Part shown: piece by piece, positions 9,476 through 18,498 of the stretch
How the letters are laid out: every line of letters begins with the position of its first letter
Numbering within the stretch: position 1 is the first letter of the stretch
Origin: Phycisphaeraceae bacterium
Lineage (GTDB): Bacteria > Planctomycetota > Phycisphaerae > Phycisphaerales > Phycisphaeraceae
Assembly: GCA_028284155.1 (NCBI GenBank)
Contig: JANQSF010000042.1
Coordinates: forward strand, 44,406 to 108,405
Direction of reading: 5' to 3'
Length of the DNA: 64,000 nt
The notes under the pieces: model-generated
What the model saw: the letters and a program-made list of their open reading frames with translations, nothing else
The model's database searches: none
What the model was told of the DNA's origin: nothing
Position numbers and translations under genes: made by a program

Positions 9476-9742
9476 ATGCCAGACCCCGCAGACACGATGG
9501 ATTTACCGAGAACAATGTTCTGGTTGATTAGCTGCCTCTTGTTGATGTTCATTACGATTGGAGGCATGTTGGAGTTGGTCCCTTGGGCAATTGATGCCCT
9601 TCGCGACCATAACCGCCCCTGGTCAACCGGAAGACGTTTTGGAGCTTTTGTTGTTGCATTCTGTGGGCCGGCAGCGGCAGGTTACCTTGGGTTGTACTTG
9701 TGTTACGTGATCGATAAGAAGCACTGGCCACAGAACCCGTAG
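9476..9742 (+). CDS. Small two-helix membrane protein, uncharacterised
   Basis: An 88-residue frame with two clear hydrophobic helices (FWLISCLLLMFITIGGMLEL and FGAFVVAFCGPAAAGYLGLY) and a short charged loop (DALRDHNRPWSTGRR). No family was recognised and no strong ribosome site is visible, but base composition differs from the flanking repeats and the helices are well formed. Its TAG stop (9740-9742) is formed by the first bases of the palindromic element that begins at 9739, so the C-terminus may have been reset by insertion of that element. Confidence 0.5.
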   Translation: MPDPADTMDLPRTMFWLISCLLLMFITIGGMLELVPWAIDALRDHNRPWSTGRRFGAFVVAFCGPAAAGYLGLYLCYVIDKKHWPQNP

Positions 9743-9906
9743 GGTGGGCCAAGGCTTGGCGCGGCCCACCACTTGGTTTACCGATGCCGAGCAAGTTACA
9801 GCCACACCTTCCGCGCCCCGGATTGGACACCCTTGAAGCACCGACTCACACAAGCCAACGTCGAACACCAGACGGTGGGCCGCGCCAAGCCTTGGCCCAC
9901 CCTACG
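9739..9906. repeat. Long paired palindromic element, GTAGGGTGGGCC family
   Basis: Two perfectly inverted 33-bp arms (9738-9770 and 9874-9906) with core GGGCCAAGGCTTGGCGCGGC flank a 103-bp spacer. Each arm is itself dyad-like. The stretch from 9907 to 10314 that follows holds no convincing gene; it contains GTGTCCG-type short repeats around 10100-10165. Confidence 0.9.
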
Positions 9907-10314
9907 TGTCGCATGCCGTCGCGGGTGCGCACGGATTGTGCGCGCCGGCGCAAAAGCGAGTTAGGCGCATGGCGAGTCGGCACAAGGTGATACGTCATCC
10001 ACGCACGGCGGACGTGCGCACGAACTGAATGGGCTGCACCCTCACATGGACTTGATGTTGCGAACCAACACGACGCGATTGACAAGTGGCACGACCGGTG
10101 TCCGCGCGGCGTGTCCGCGTTCGTCCGAACGTGTCCGCCCGGTGCACCGAGACGCACGGACAGGCCGTGAACAAGGGGGCGGCCACCCGGCGGACATTGC
10201 TACCGAATCACAGAAGGGCTGGTGCGAGCGGTGGTTACGGCGAAAAGCAAGCGGGCGACGGGGGAGGGGACGGACGGCGTGGACGGTGAATCGAACGAAG
10301 ACGGGATCAGACGC

Positions 10315-13194
10315 ATGACACATCGGTTGCACAAGGTCTTGCTGGCGGGCGTGGTGTTGGCGTGCACGGGTTTGGCGTCGGCTGCGCCCCCGGCAGTATC
10401 GCCGAATGCACCCGCAGCGACGCCCGACTTCACGCGCGAAGTCGCGCCGATCCTGACGAAGTTCTGCGCCGGTTGTCACAACGCCGACGACTTCGAGGGC
10501 GAGCTGTCGGTGACGGACCACGCGGCGTTGCTCCAAGGTGGCGAGGCGGGCAAGTCGATCGTGCCGGGCGACGCCGACGCGAGTCTGCTCATCAAGGTGT
10601 TGACGGGTAAGTCGAAGCCGAAGATGCCGCCGAAGGGCAAGGCCGGGCCGTCGGAGGCGCAGGTCGAGACGCTCAAGGCTTGGATCAACGCCGGGGCGAA
10701 GGGGTCGGCTGGCGGCGCTGTGACATTGACGCCGCCGAAGACGCCGTTCGTCGAACCGTTGAAAGTCATGCGACCGGCCGACGGCGCAATCACGGCGTTG
10801 GCGGACTCGCCCGACGGCGCTTACCGCGCGTTCGGCCGATTCGGGCGGGTGAATTGGGGATTGCCGTCGCCCGCCGATGAGGCGACGCACGCATACGAGG
10901 CGGCGGGCAAGGTCAACGCGTTGTCCTTTTCGCGCGACAGCAAACAGTTGATCGTCGCGACGGGCATCGCCGGTGTCGGCGGCGAGGCCGTCATCCTCGA
11001 TACGGCGACGGGCAAGGTTGTCCGCAAGTTCACCGGTCACGGCGATGTGTTGTACGACGCCGAATTGAGTCCCGACGGCAAGGTGTTGGCGACGGCGTCT
11101 TACGACAAACGCATCATTCTGTGGGACTCGGCGTCGGGCAAGCAACTGCGCACGATCGCGGGCCACAACGGCGCGGTGTTCGACCTGGCGTTCAGCCCGG
11201 ACGGGGCGGTACTCGCCAGCGCGAGCGCCGACGAGACGGTGAAACTGTGGCGGGTGCGCGACGGCCTTCGGTTGGACACGCTGCACCAACCGACGGCCGA
11301 ACAATACACTGTGGCGTTCAGCCCGGACGGGCGGTACGTCGTTGCGGGCGGGGCGGACAACCGCATCCGCGTGTGGCGGTTCGTTTCACGCGACCGACAG
11401 CGCATCAATCCGTTAGTCCATACGCGGTTCGCGCACGAGGGCGCGATCTTGAAGCTGGTGTTTGCGCAACAGGGTCGGGCGCTGGTGTCGCTGGCAGACA
11501 ATCAGTCGATCAAGCTTTGGCACACGGGTGGATATACCTTGCGGCATGTCTATCCGCGTCTGGCCGACGCCGCGCCGACGCTGGCTGTTTCTGCCAAACA
11601 GGACACCTTCGTGGTTGGCGGCGGTGGTGGTTCAGGCTTACCGCAGCCCTTCAAGATCGACCTCAGCGGGACGGAGACCGGAGCCAGGCTGACCCTTCGG
11701 GATTGGGCGCACCCCGCGAAGACGGATCGCGCGCCGGCAGACGTTGTGGAGCGTGAGCCGAACGACCGCCCCGCGCAGGCCATGACGGTTGCGATCCCCG
11801 CGACGATCACGGGCGTGGTCGAGTCTGGTGGGGCTTCCGGGGCATCCGGGGATTCTGGGGGAGGCGACCTGTTTCGGTTCGATGCGAAGGCCGGCGAGCA
11901 GTGGGTGATCGAGGTGAATGCGGCGCGGAGCAAGTCGCCGCTGGATTCGAAGATCGAGGTGCTTCACGCGGACGGCGAGCCGGTGACGCGGGTGCTATTG
12001 CAGGCGGTGCGTGACTCGTACTTCACGTTTCGCGGGAAAGACTCGAGCACGTCGGACGACTTCCGCGTGCACAACTGGCGTGAGATGGAGCTGAACGAAT
12101 TCCTTTACGCGGGCGGCGAGGTCGTGAAGCTTTGGCATTACCCGCGCGGGCCGGACTCGGGGTTCATGGTCTATCCCGGCGCGGGCAAGCGGTGGTCGTA
12201 TTTCGACACGACGCCGCTGGCTCATGCGCTGCACGCGCCGTGTTACATCGTGCGTCCGCACGACCCCGGAACGGAGTTGACCCCGAACGGGTTGCCGGTG
12301 TTCAAGCTCAACTACGTGAATGATGACGAAAGCCGGCGTCGACTGGGCAGCGACTCGAAACTGACGTTCGCCGCGCCGCGCGACGGCTCGTACCTGGTGC
12401 GCATCACCGACTCGCGCGGGTTCGGCGGCGACGCGTACAAGTACGCGTTGACGATTCGGCCGCGTGCACCGCGAGCCAAGGTCACGCTGCACGGCGCGAA
12501 CGCGAAGGTCAACCGGGGCGGGGGCCGAGAGTTCCACGTTACGGTCGAGCGGGTTGACGATTACGAAGGGCCGGTCCGAGTCGAGATCACAGGTGCGCCG
12601 CCGGGGTTTGAGATCACGTCGCCGCTGGTCATCGAGGCGGGTCAGACGACCGCGCGCGGGACGATCCACGCGCGGGCGGACGCGCCGAAACTGACGAAGC
12701 AGAACGCGTCGGCCACAAAGGTCGTGGCGATGACGTGGCGGGGACGAACAGTCTTGTATCACGATGTCAACAACCTCGGCACGATCACACTGGTCGAGAA
12801 GGTGGGGCCGCGGGTGACGATCCTGCCGGGCGACCGGGCGCACCTGTCGTCGTCGGCCAGAGACGGCAAGCCGATGGTGCTGATGATTCGGCCGGGGCAG
12901 ACGTTCAGGGCGCGGGTGAAAGTCGACCGCGCGGGTGTGAAGGGGCCGATCAGTTTCGGCAAGGCCGACGCGGGGCGGAACCTGCCGCACGGCGTCTACA
13001 TCGACAACATCGGGCTGAACGGGCTCTTGATCGTGCCGGACAAGAGCGAACGCGAGTTTTTCATCACCGCGGCCAAGTGGGTTCGGCCGGGCGAGCGGTT
13101 GTTCCACTTGCGCGCGAACGTGGACGGGGGGCATGTGTCGTGGCCGGTGGTGTTGCAGGTCTTGCCGAGCGCTGCGACGGGTGGTGGTGAGTAG
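10315..13194 (+). CDS. Planctomycete cytochrome c domain and WD40 repeat protein
   Basis: A 959-residue exported protein. The signal peptide (VLLAGVVLACTGLASA) is followed by a planctomycete-type cytochrome c domain with the haem motif FCAGCHNADDFEGELS and the PKMPPKGK block. WD40 repeats occupy about residues 220-430 (FTGHGDVLYDAELSPDGK, IAGHNGAVFDLAFSPDG, YTVAFSPDGRYVVAGG). A domain like the bacterial pre-peptidase C-terminal fold follows (VEREPNDRPAQAMTVAIP, DLFRFDAKAGEQWVIEV), then Ig-like strands to the end. Similar proteins accompany DUF1501/DUF1549 sets, and this one lies directly downstream of such a set. ATG at 10315 was chosen because the signal peptide starts there. Role unknown; haem binding is expected from the motif. 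Confidence 0.9.
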   Translation: MTHRLHKVLLAGVVLACTGLASAAPPAVSPNAPAATPDFTREVAPILTKFCAGCHNADDFEGELSVTDHAALLQGGEAGKSIVPGDADASLLIKVLTGKSKPKMPPKGKAGPSEAQVETLKAWINAGAKGSAGGAVTLTPPKTPFVEPLKVMRPADGAITALADSPDGAYRAFGRFGRVNWGLPSPADEATHAYEAAGKVNALSFSRDSKQLIVATGIAGVGGEAVILDTATGKVVRKFTGHGDVLYDAELSPDGKVLATASYDKRIILWDSASGKQLRTIAGHNGAVFDLAFSPDGAVLASASADETVKLWRVRDGLRLDTLHQPTAEQYTVAFSPDGRYVVAGGADNRIRVWRFVSRDRQRINPLVHTRFAHEGAILKLVFAQQGRALVSLADNQSIKLWHTGGYTLRHVYPRLADAAPTLAVSAKQDTFVVGGGGGSGLPQPFKIDLSGTETGARLTLRDWAHPAKTDRAPADVVEREPNDRPAQAMTVAIPATITGVVESGGASGASGDSGGGDLFRFDAKAGEQWVIEVNAARSKSPLDSKIEVLHADGEPVTRVLLQAVRDSYFTFRGKDSSTSDDFRVHNWREMELNEFLYAGGEVVKLWHYPRGPDSGFMVYPGAGKRWSYFDTTPLAHALHAPCYIVRPHDPGTELTPNGLPVFKLNYVNDDESRRRLGSDSKLTFAAPRDGSYLVRITDSRGFGGDAYKYALTIRPRAPRAKVTLHGANAKVNRGGGREFHVTVERVDDYEGPVRVEITGAPPGFEITSPLVIEAGQTTARGTIHARADAPKLTKQNASATKVVAMTWRGRTVLYHDVNNLGTITLVEKVGPRVTILPGDRAHLSSSARDGKPMVLMIRPGQTFRARVKVDRAGVKGPISFGKADAGRNLPHGVYIDNIGLNGLLIVPDKSEREFFITAAKWVRPGERLFHLRANVDGGHVSWPVVLQVLPSAATGGGE

Positions 13195-13207
13195 ATTGGT
13201 AGGCGAC

Positions 13208-13227
13208 GCGCTAAGCCGCAAGCGGCT
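13208..13227. repeat. GCTAAGCCGCAAGCGGC palindrome, copy 2
   Basis: The hairpin GCGCTAAGCCGCAAGCGGCT lies between the WD40 gene and the esterase, 8 bp before the esterase's AGGAG ribosome site. It is in the forward orientation and would fall in the 5' leader of the esterase message. Confidence 0.85.
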
Positions 13228-13243
13228 GGTTTACAGGAGATTC

Positions 13244-14167
13244 ATGGTTATGAAGCGATTCGCGTGGTTGTTGGGTTTGTTGGTCGTGGTGAGTGTCGCG
13301 CGGCAGAGCGACGCGAAGGTCTATCAACTCTACTACCTCGGCGGTCAGTCCAATATGGACGGGTACGGGCACGTCAAGGAGTTGCCGAAAGACTTGGCGA
13401 AGCCTGTCGAGGGTGTGATGATCTTCCACGGCAACACCGCGCCGGACGGCGTGGCGGTGAACGGGCGCGGCGGGTGGGTGACGCTTCGGCCGGGGCACGG
13501 GCGCGGGTGTGTGTGGGACGGCAAGGCGTACAAATACTCGGACCGTTTCGGCTGCGAGCTAACGTTCGCGCGTCGGCTGAAAGAGCTCAAGCCGGACGCG
13601 AACATCGCGATCGTCAAGTACTCGCGTGGTGGCACGTCGATCGACATCGCCGCGGCGGGCAACTTCGGCTGCTGGGATCCGGACTTCGAGGGCGGCTCGG
13701 GGCTGGGCAAGGGCGTGAACCAGTACGACCACTTCCTGGCGACGTTGCGTCACGCGACGGCCGTGCGTGACATCGATGGAGACGGTGAAGACGACACGCT
13801 CGTGCCGGCCGGCATCTTGTGGATGCAGGGCGAGAGCGACGCGCGATTTACCGCTGAGATCGCCGGCAAGTACGAGGCGAATCTCAAGCGATTGATCGAC
13901 CTGATCCGCGCCGCGCTTCGGCAGGACGACGTGCCGGTGGTGGTTGGTCGTATCAGCGACTCGAATCACGGGGGCAAGAAGGTCTGGGTACACGGTGAGA
14001 TCGTGCGCGCGGCGCAGGCGGCGTTCTGCAAGAAGGACGGCAGGGCGGCGCTGGTCACGTCGACCGACAAGTACGGCTACAGCGACCCGTGGCATTACGA
14101 CACTGCTGGTTACCTCGACATGGGTAAGCGGTTTGCCGAGGCGTTGGTCAAACTGCAGAGCGATTGA
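13244..14167 (+). CDS. SASA-domain carbohydrate acetylesterase
   Basis: A 307-residue secreted SGNH-type esterase of the sialate O-acetylesterase (SASA) family, which removes acetyl groups from sugars or polysaccharides. The nucleophile block is YLGGQSNMDGYG near residue 30. GILWMQGESDA in the middle is the family's third block, and DPWHYDTAGYLDMGKRF near the end supplies the Asp and His of the triad. A signal peptide (FAWLLGLLVVVSVARQSDA) is present. ATG codons at 13244 and 13250 are both possible: AGGAG lies 4 nt before the first and 10 nt before the second. Together with the GH43-like gene it suggests use of acetylated polysaccharide, which is inference. Confidence 0.9.
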   Translation: MVMKRFAWLLGLLVVVSVARQSDAKVYQLYYLGGQSNMDGYGHVKELPKDLAKPVEGVMIFHGNTAPDGVAVNGRGGWVTLRPGHGRGCVWDGKAYKYSDRFGCELTFARRLKELKPDANIAIVKYSRGGTSIDIAAAGNFGCWDPDFEGGSGLGKGVNQYDHFLATLRHATAVRDIDGDGEDDTLVPAGILWMQGESDARFTAEIAGKYEANLKRLIDLIRAALRQDDVPVVVGRISDSNHGGKKVWVHGEIVRAAQAAFCKKDGRAALVTSTDKYGYSDPWHYDTAGYLDMGKRFAEALVKLQSD

Positions 14168-14180
14168 CGGCCGGGAGGTC

Positions 14181-14951
14181 TCACCTGGCGTCGGCGCGCG
14201 ACGTGGCCAGCCGTTGGCGGACAACCTCGGGCCAGAGCTTCTCGAACTCGGCCACCAGGTCGTCGAACGCTTTGCGCTCGGTGCGCTTGCGGGACTGGTC
14301 GACGGCCGCGTCGCTGGTCCAGGCATTGGCTAGCTGCTCCGTGTTGGCGGTGGATTCGACCGAGCCGTAGATGTAGCCGGTGCGCACGTCGATGAGCAGG
14401 GCGGAAGCGGTTGTGTCCACTTTGGCAACCTGATTTGGCGACAGGCCGAGCGTGACGACACTGAGCGGCGCCAGCGCATCGCCGACGTCGTATTTGGTGT
14501 CGAAGGTGTAAAGCAGGAGCATGTCTGCCTGCATGCGCGCAGCCGCTTGGCGCAGGTCGTCCTGACTGCGGAGTTGCGCGGGCAGCAGCAGCCGGTTCAG
14601 CGGGGCGAGGCCGGCGACCTGCGGGAGTTGGGCGATGCGTTTGACGTGGTCGTCGGTTTCGACGTCGCGCACCGTGATCACGGTGAACGGGCCGTGGCCG
14701 TAGCAGTGCGGGCTGTAGTGGCGGTAGCCCGAGTCCTGCACGCGGACGAGCGCCAGGTGGGCGGGCAACTGCGCGGCGGGCTTACGCGTGAATGCCGCCT
14801 GGATCGGGTCGTAAGGCTGATCAGCGGCGGCGGCGATCTCCTGCAGGTCGGCAGCGCCGCCGGGGGTGACGTATCGCTTGGCGCAACCCGTTGCAAACAG
14901 GAGTGTGCAGACACAACAAGTCAAGACGAAAGGCGTGGCCCGCGTCAGCAT
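14181..14951 (-). CDS. Lipoprotein, uncharacterised
   Basis: A 256-residue protein with a lipoprotein signal (CCVCTLLFATGCAK, lipobox ATGC). The mature part is predicted soluble, with conserved-looking segments LPAHLALVRVQDSGYRHYS, QADMLLLYTFDTKYDVGD and ALLIDVRTGYIYGSVESTA; the latter resembles proteins that track stress or envelope lipoproteins, but I do not recognise a named family. Start at 14951 is supported by AAGGAGA 7 nt upstream; the longer frame from 14981 has no such site. It converges with the esterase gene, 13 bp apart. Confidence 0.8.
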   Translation of the reverse strand: MLTRATPFVLTCCVCTLLFATGCAKRYVTPGGAADLQEIAAAADQPYDPIQAAFTRKPAAQLPAHLALVRVQDSGYRHYSPHCYGHGPFTVITVRDVETDDHVKRIAQLPQVAGLAPLNRLLLPAQLRSQDDLRQAAARMQADMLLLYTFDTKYDVGDALAPLSVVTLGLSPNQVAKVDTTASALLIDVRTGYIYGSVESTANTEQLANAWTSDAAVDQSRKRTERKAFDDLVAEFEKLWPEVVRQRLATSRADAR

Positions 14952-15060
14952 GGCGTGGTCTCCTTGGTTGGGATTGTTCAAGGAGTGCAGTGCGCGCGGC
15001 GCGTACGACGTTCATCGACGTTCTAAAAAAGTCGCGCGACGGGCGGTAGGTTGTGCTTGA

Positions 15061-15609
15061 TTACGGGCGCCGGTTGCGTCGGTCGCGCCGTTCCTGTTCG
15101 AGTTCAGCCATGCGCTTGGCGGTTTCGGGCAGGACGTGTGGCTTGACGTACAGGTTGTACTCGCGCTGTTTGTCTTGACCCGCGTTGGCGAGGTTGAAAG
15201 CCTTCCAGCACTTGGGGCAGAAGCCCGCGGGCTTGCCGCCGTTGTTGCCCTCGGGCGGGGTGCCGGGTGCGATCGTGCCGTCGGGCTTGGCGTGCATCGC
15301 CGGGTTGATGTCGGGGAAGAGGTAGAGCGTGTCACCCTCTCGGCCGGGGCAATTGGGCGCGTGGCATTCGGCTGCGGGCCAAGCGGTTTCGCCGGTGCCT
15401 TCGTCGATAAAGATGTTGCGACTGGCGGGCGCTTCGATGCGCTTGTGCGTCTTGGCGGTCATGAACAGCTTGGGCAACTCACGCTGCTCGGTGAACAGGT
15501 CGTCGCGCGAGCGCGGCTTGTCGTCTTCGCAGGCGATCGGCAGACAGATCAAGGCCACCGCTAACAGCTTGATCCCAAGCTTCGACCCGATCGAGAATTG
15601 ACGCCGCAT
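15061..15609 (-). CDS. Small Cys-containing lipoprotein downstream of a prepilin
   Basis: A 182-residue protein with an N-terminal hydrophobic segment ending IACEDDKP, a probable lipobox. The mature part has a possible metal or disulfide site (ECHAPNCPG and GFCPKCWKAF) and a charged C-terminal helix (ETAKRMAELEQERRDRRNRR). It begins 7 bp after the stop of the prepilin-PA14 gene and has a GAGG ribosome site, so the two are almost certainly co-transcribed. A similar arrangement occurs at 55221-56480, which suggests that such small membrane-anchored proteins work with planctomycete pseudopilins. Function unknown. Confidence 0.78.
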   Translation of the reverse strand: MRRQFSIGSKLGIKLLAVALICLPIACEDDKPRSRDDLFTEQRELPKLFMTAKTHKRIEAPASRNIFIDEGTGETAWPAAECHAPNCPGREGDTLYLFPDINPAMHAKPDGTIAPGTPPEGNNGGKPAGFCPKCWKAFNLANAGQDKQREYNLYVKPHVLPETAKRMAELEQERRDRRNRRP

Positions 15610-15616
15610 GCACACC

Positions 15617-16702
15617 TCAACGCGGCCGAAGGTTTTCACAAGGGATCTCGCTCTGTTGGCCGTTCGGCCCGGTCCAGAGAATCGAGACGTGACTCGGACT
15701 GAAGGAAGGCGTCAGTTCGAGCAAGCGGACCTCGATGTCTACCCACTGATCGGCCGTCATCGAGACGGGAGCCGATGCCTGGTAGGTCGTCACACCGACC
15801 ACGCCTCCGGCGCTGCGGTGAATGACGGTCGCGCCGTCAATGATCAGCCAGGCTTCGTTGTCACAGGCGAGCCGGAAGACGTAGTCGCCGGTTTCGTCGG
15901 CCTTGATCGACCCACTCCACGTCGCGCTGCCGAACGACCCCGTGTCCCAGCCGCCGTCGTTCGTGCCGGCCAACGGGATATCCCAGTAGTCATATCCAAA
16001 GAATGCGCCGCCGAATGGCATGTGCAGCGTGCCGTCAACACGTGTGCCGGTGTTGCCCGTCCAGTGGCCGGTGTAGTACCGCCCATTCAGGCCGCAGGGC
16101 GTTCGGCATGTTTCGTCGTCATTCGTGGGTTTCCAGAATTGGTTCAGCAGTTCGACGCTGGTGTACGGGTTGATCTCCTCCGGTTCGTACTGCGTCACGC
16201 TGCCGTCGTAGAACATGACGTTCATGACCGTGCCGAGGTGGCGGGGTGCGACGGAGTCTTCCCAGTCTTCAGTGGTGAATCCTTCGTAGTAAACGATCTC
16301 TTCGAACGCGTCCATCAAGACGATCTTGTTCGAGTCGCCTTGGAGTTTGGGCACGCAAGGCCGAACGCCGTAGGAGATCTCGCCGTCTTCCTTGACCTCG
16401 GGGCAGCGGTAGATCTGTGCGTGCGAACTGCCGAGGTACGTGCCCAGCCCGTGCAGCACCTGCGTCGAACTGGGCGTGCGTCGTTCCTGCTGCTTGTAGT
16501 TATGAAACGCCTGGCCGATCTCGCGCTGGTTGCTGGCGCACGTCGCCATCCGCCCGGCTGCGCGCGACATCGAAACCGAGCCGATCACCAAGCCGATCAG
16601 CAGCATGATCACGCCGATGACCACGAGCATCTCGATCAGGCTGAACGCGGCGCGCGACGGGCCGGGGCGGGATCGAGGTTTTAGGCTGACTGCCTTGGGC
16701 AT
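15617..16702 (-). CDS. Prepilin-type protein with C-terminal PA14 domain
   Basis: A 361-residue protein. Residues 1-45 are a type IV prepilin/type II secretion pseudopilin start (RAAFSLIEMLVVIGVIMLLIGLVIG, cleavage expected before Phe, Glu at position 5 of the mature protein). The middle contains the planctomycete pilin blocks (ATCASNQREIGQAFHNYKQ, FYDGSVTQYEP). From about residue 215 a PA14-like carbohydrate-binding beta-barrel follows (GLNGRYYTGHW, KADETGDYVFRLACDNEAWL, IDGATVIH, WVDIEVRLLE). The combination would put a sugar-binding head on a pseudopilus. A GAGGGGA ribosome site precedes the ATG at 16702, and the small lipoprotein gene follows after 7 bp. Confidence 0.88.
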   Translation of the reverse strand: MPKAVSLKPRSRPGPSRAAFSLIEMLVVIGVIMLLIGLVIGSVSMSRAAGRMATCASNQREIGQAFHNYKQQERRTPSSTQVLHGLGTYLGSSHAQIYRCPEVKEDGEISYGVRPCVPKLQGDSNKIVLMDAFEEIVYYEGFTTEDWEDSVAPRHLGTVMNVMFYDGSVTQYEPEEINPYTSVELLNQFWKPTNDDETCRTPCGLNGRYYTGHWTGNTGTRVDGTLHMPFGGAFFGYDYWDIPLAGTNDGGWDTGSFGSATWSGSIKADETGDYVFRLACDNEAWLIIDGATVIHRSAGGVVGVTTYQASAPVSMTADQWVDIEVRLLELTPSFSPSHVSILWTGPNGQQSEIPCENLRPR

Positions 16703-17097
16703 GACGTCCCCTCAATTGCGAAACGCGATGGGAGCCAAACGCCCCGGATGATCCGATCGGGGAAGTATACCGCGGTTCCGGGGTCGCATGCCGCGTCTAT
16801 CACGCCCGTTGACGCATATTTGGCGAGCCGGCTGTCGTCGCCGGCCCCGATAACCGAAGGCGAAACGGTGGCTTGACCCGGATGGCTCCCCCTGCTCATC
16901 GAATCGAGTCGTCGTGAGATTCGAGTTGACGCCTCGACGTCGATTGGCTTCGGCGCATCGTCGGGCCGGTTGTGTCGGCTGTGCGGTTCATGCGGCGGGC
17001 GTTGGGTGTTACGGCTGGCGAGAGTGAATGCGAACCCCCATGTCTGGATCGACTCGGCACGATAAAGGACTTGAGAGGACGGAACGGAGCCGAGTCG
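16703..17097. other. Intergenic region between divergent genes
   Basis: This 395-bp stretch separates the divergent prepilin and thioredoxin-like genes and presumably holds both promoters. I see no convincing gene, RNA or strong repeat in it. Open frames crossing it on both strands have no recognisable family features. Confidence 0.5.
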
Positions 17098-17571
17098 ATG
17101 AAACAGTCTATCCCACTGCTTGTCATGTCGATCCTTGGGTCGGCCACGCTTGTTTATCTGATTCGGTCGGCTGGCAACCCCGCGTTGATGGCGGAGGCGG
17201 CTGACAACGCGCCGGGTGAGGCCGGTGTATTCGATGTCATGCCCGACGGCCCGCTGGAAGAGTTGGGCGAGGCGGGGCGACACACCATTGTGCTGATTAC
17301 AGCCCGCTGGTGCCCGGGTTGCCGGCAGATGGAGAACTATCTGGGCCAACTGCTTGAGGTCCGCCCGGACATCGCGATCAAGCGGATCAACTTTGACGAA
17401 GCCGGCGGCTGGGACCACGCTTCGCAACGGCTTGGCGTCAGCATCAAGGCGGTCCCGCACGTCACACTGATCGACCAGGCCGGCGTCGTCTTGGCGCAGG
17501 ACGATGGTGAGAACCGACTCGGCGCCGAGATGTTGGCTGAATGGTTGGAAGATGAGTTGAACGATTGGTGA
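17098..17571 (+). CDS. Membrane-anchored thioredoxin-like protein
   Basis: A 157-residue protein with an N-terminal hydrophobic segment (IPLLVMSILGSATLVYLI) and a thioredoxin fold. The redox motif is WCPGC in LITARWCPGCRQMENYLGQL, followed by the cis-proline block (IKAVPHVTLIDQAG). The segment between, LEVRPDIAIKRINFDEAGGWDHASQRLGV, fits the beta-alpha-beta core. It is expected to face the periplasm or paryphoplasm and act as a disulfide reductase or oxidase; the partner is unknown. ATG at 17098 follows a CGGAG site. It converges with deoC, with a 22-bp gap. Confidence 0.88.
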   Translation: MKQSIPLLVMSILGSATLVYLIRSAGNPALMAEAADNAPGEAGVFDVMPDGPLEELGEAGRHTIVLITARWCPGCRQMENYLGQLLEVRPDIAIKRINFDEAGGWDHASQRLGVSIKAVPHVTLIDQAGVVLAQDDGENRLGAEMLAEWLEDELNDW

Positions 17572-17593
17572 GTCTGCGCGAACAAAGCACTTC

Positions 17594-18301
17594 TCAGTAG
17601 CCCGCGCCACCCGCGCTTTGACCTGTCACGATCGCGACGCCGGCCGAGCAACCGAGCCGGTCGGCTCCGGCGTCGATCATGCGCTGCGCGTCGTCGGCCG
17701 TGCGGATGCCGCCGGCCGCTTTGACGTAGATGCCCTGTGAATGCTTTTTCATCAGCCGCACCGCTTCGACGGTCGCGCCGCCGGCCGAATGAAAGCCCGT
17801 GCTCGTTTTGATGAAGTCGCAACCCGACTCGCGCACGGCCTGGCAGGCGGCGGCGATGCGGGCCTCGGCCTCGGCGTCGTCCACCTCCTGCATCAGGCAG
17901 GCCGACTCGACGATCACTTTGACGATCACCTGTGGGTTGGCGGCGCGTACCGCCTTGACGACCTCCATCAGTTCGTCCTTGATCGCCGCGACGTCTTTGC
18001 GGATGAGGTTCGGCAGATGGGCGACGACGTCGATCTCCTGCGCGCCGTCTTTGACCAGGCCGGTCGCCTCGATCGCCTTGTGCGTCGCCTTCATCGCGCC
18101 CAGCGGGAAGCCGGCGACCGCGCACGTCTTGACAGATGAGTTCGCCAGCGCCTTGGCGCAGTCGGCCACGAACACGCCGTTGACACAGACCGACGCGAAG
18201 CCGTATTCCTGAGCCTCGGAGACGAGCCGATGAATCTGTGGGCGTCGCGCCTCGGCCTTGAGATTGGTGTGGTCGATTTTGGAGGCGATGTTGTTGGACA
18301 T
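17594..18301 (-). CDS. deoC: Deoxyribose-phosphate aldolase
   Basis: A 235-residue class I aldolase that cleaves 2-deoxyribose 5-phosphate into glyceraldehyde 3-phosphate and acetaldehyde in deoxynucleoside breakdown. All family landmarks are present: SKIDHTNLKAEA at the start, FASVCVNGVFVADCAKAL, EIDVVAHLPNL (catalytic Asp), CDFIKTSTGF (Schiff-base Lys) and IYVKAAGGIRTADDA (second catalytic Lys). Length is normal for the short bacterial form. The frame runs on upstream to 18514, but that part translates the palindromic repeat, so 18301 is the start. No other nucleoside catabolism gene is adjacent, though a cytosine deaminase lies 1.2 kb away. Confidence 0.95.
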   Translation of the reverse strand: MSNNIASKIDHTNLKAEARRPQIHRLVSEAQEYGFASVCVNGVFVADCAKALANSSVKTCAVAGFPLGAMKATHKAIEATGLVKDGAQEIDVVAHLPNLIRKDVAAIKDELMEVVKAVRAANPQVIVKVIVESACLMQEVDDAEAEARIAAACQAVRESGCDFIKTSTGFHSAGGATVEAVRLMKKHSQGIYVKAAGGIRTADDAQRMIDAGADRLGCSAGVAIVTGQSAGGAGY

Positions 18302-18380
18302 GGTGAACTGCCGATCGTTGGGGTTGCAATGCGGGTCGCGGATCGTATGGGGCGAAACTTCATCTCGGGCCGCTGAACAA

Positions 18381-18498
18381 CCTCTCCCAATGGGAGAGGT
18401 CGGCGGCTTTGCCGCCGGGTGAGGGTTCGGCGCAACCGTGCCCCAGTTTAAAGCGGGTAGTTCACTGCGCAGAGCCCTCACCCCAAGGGAGAGGGGGC
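18381..18498. repeat. Paired palindromic element, CCTCTCCC/GGGAGAGG family
   Basis: The left part is a double hairpin (CCTCTCCCAATGGGAGAGG at 18381, then CGGCGGCTTTGCCGCCGGGT). The right arm near 18474-18498 repeats CCCTCACCCCAAGGGAGAGG. The right arm lies inside the end of the alpha/beta hydrolase gene. A spacer of about 50 bp separates the arms. Confidence 0.75.

Noticed and set aside
11995..13221. 408-residue minus-strand frame opposite the WD40 gene
   Set aside because: Antisense shadow; the forward gene has recognisable domains throughout.
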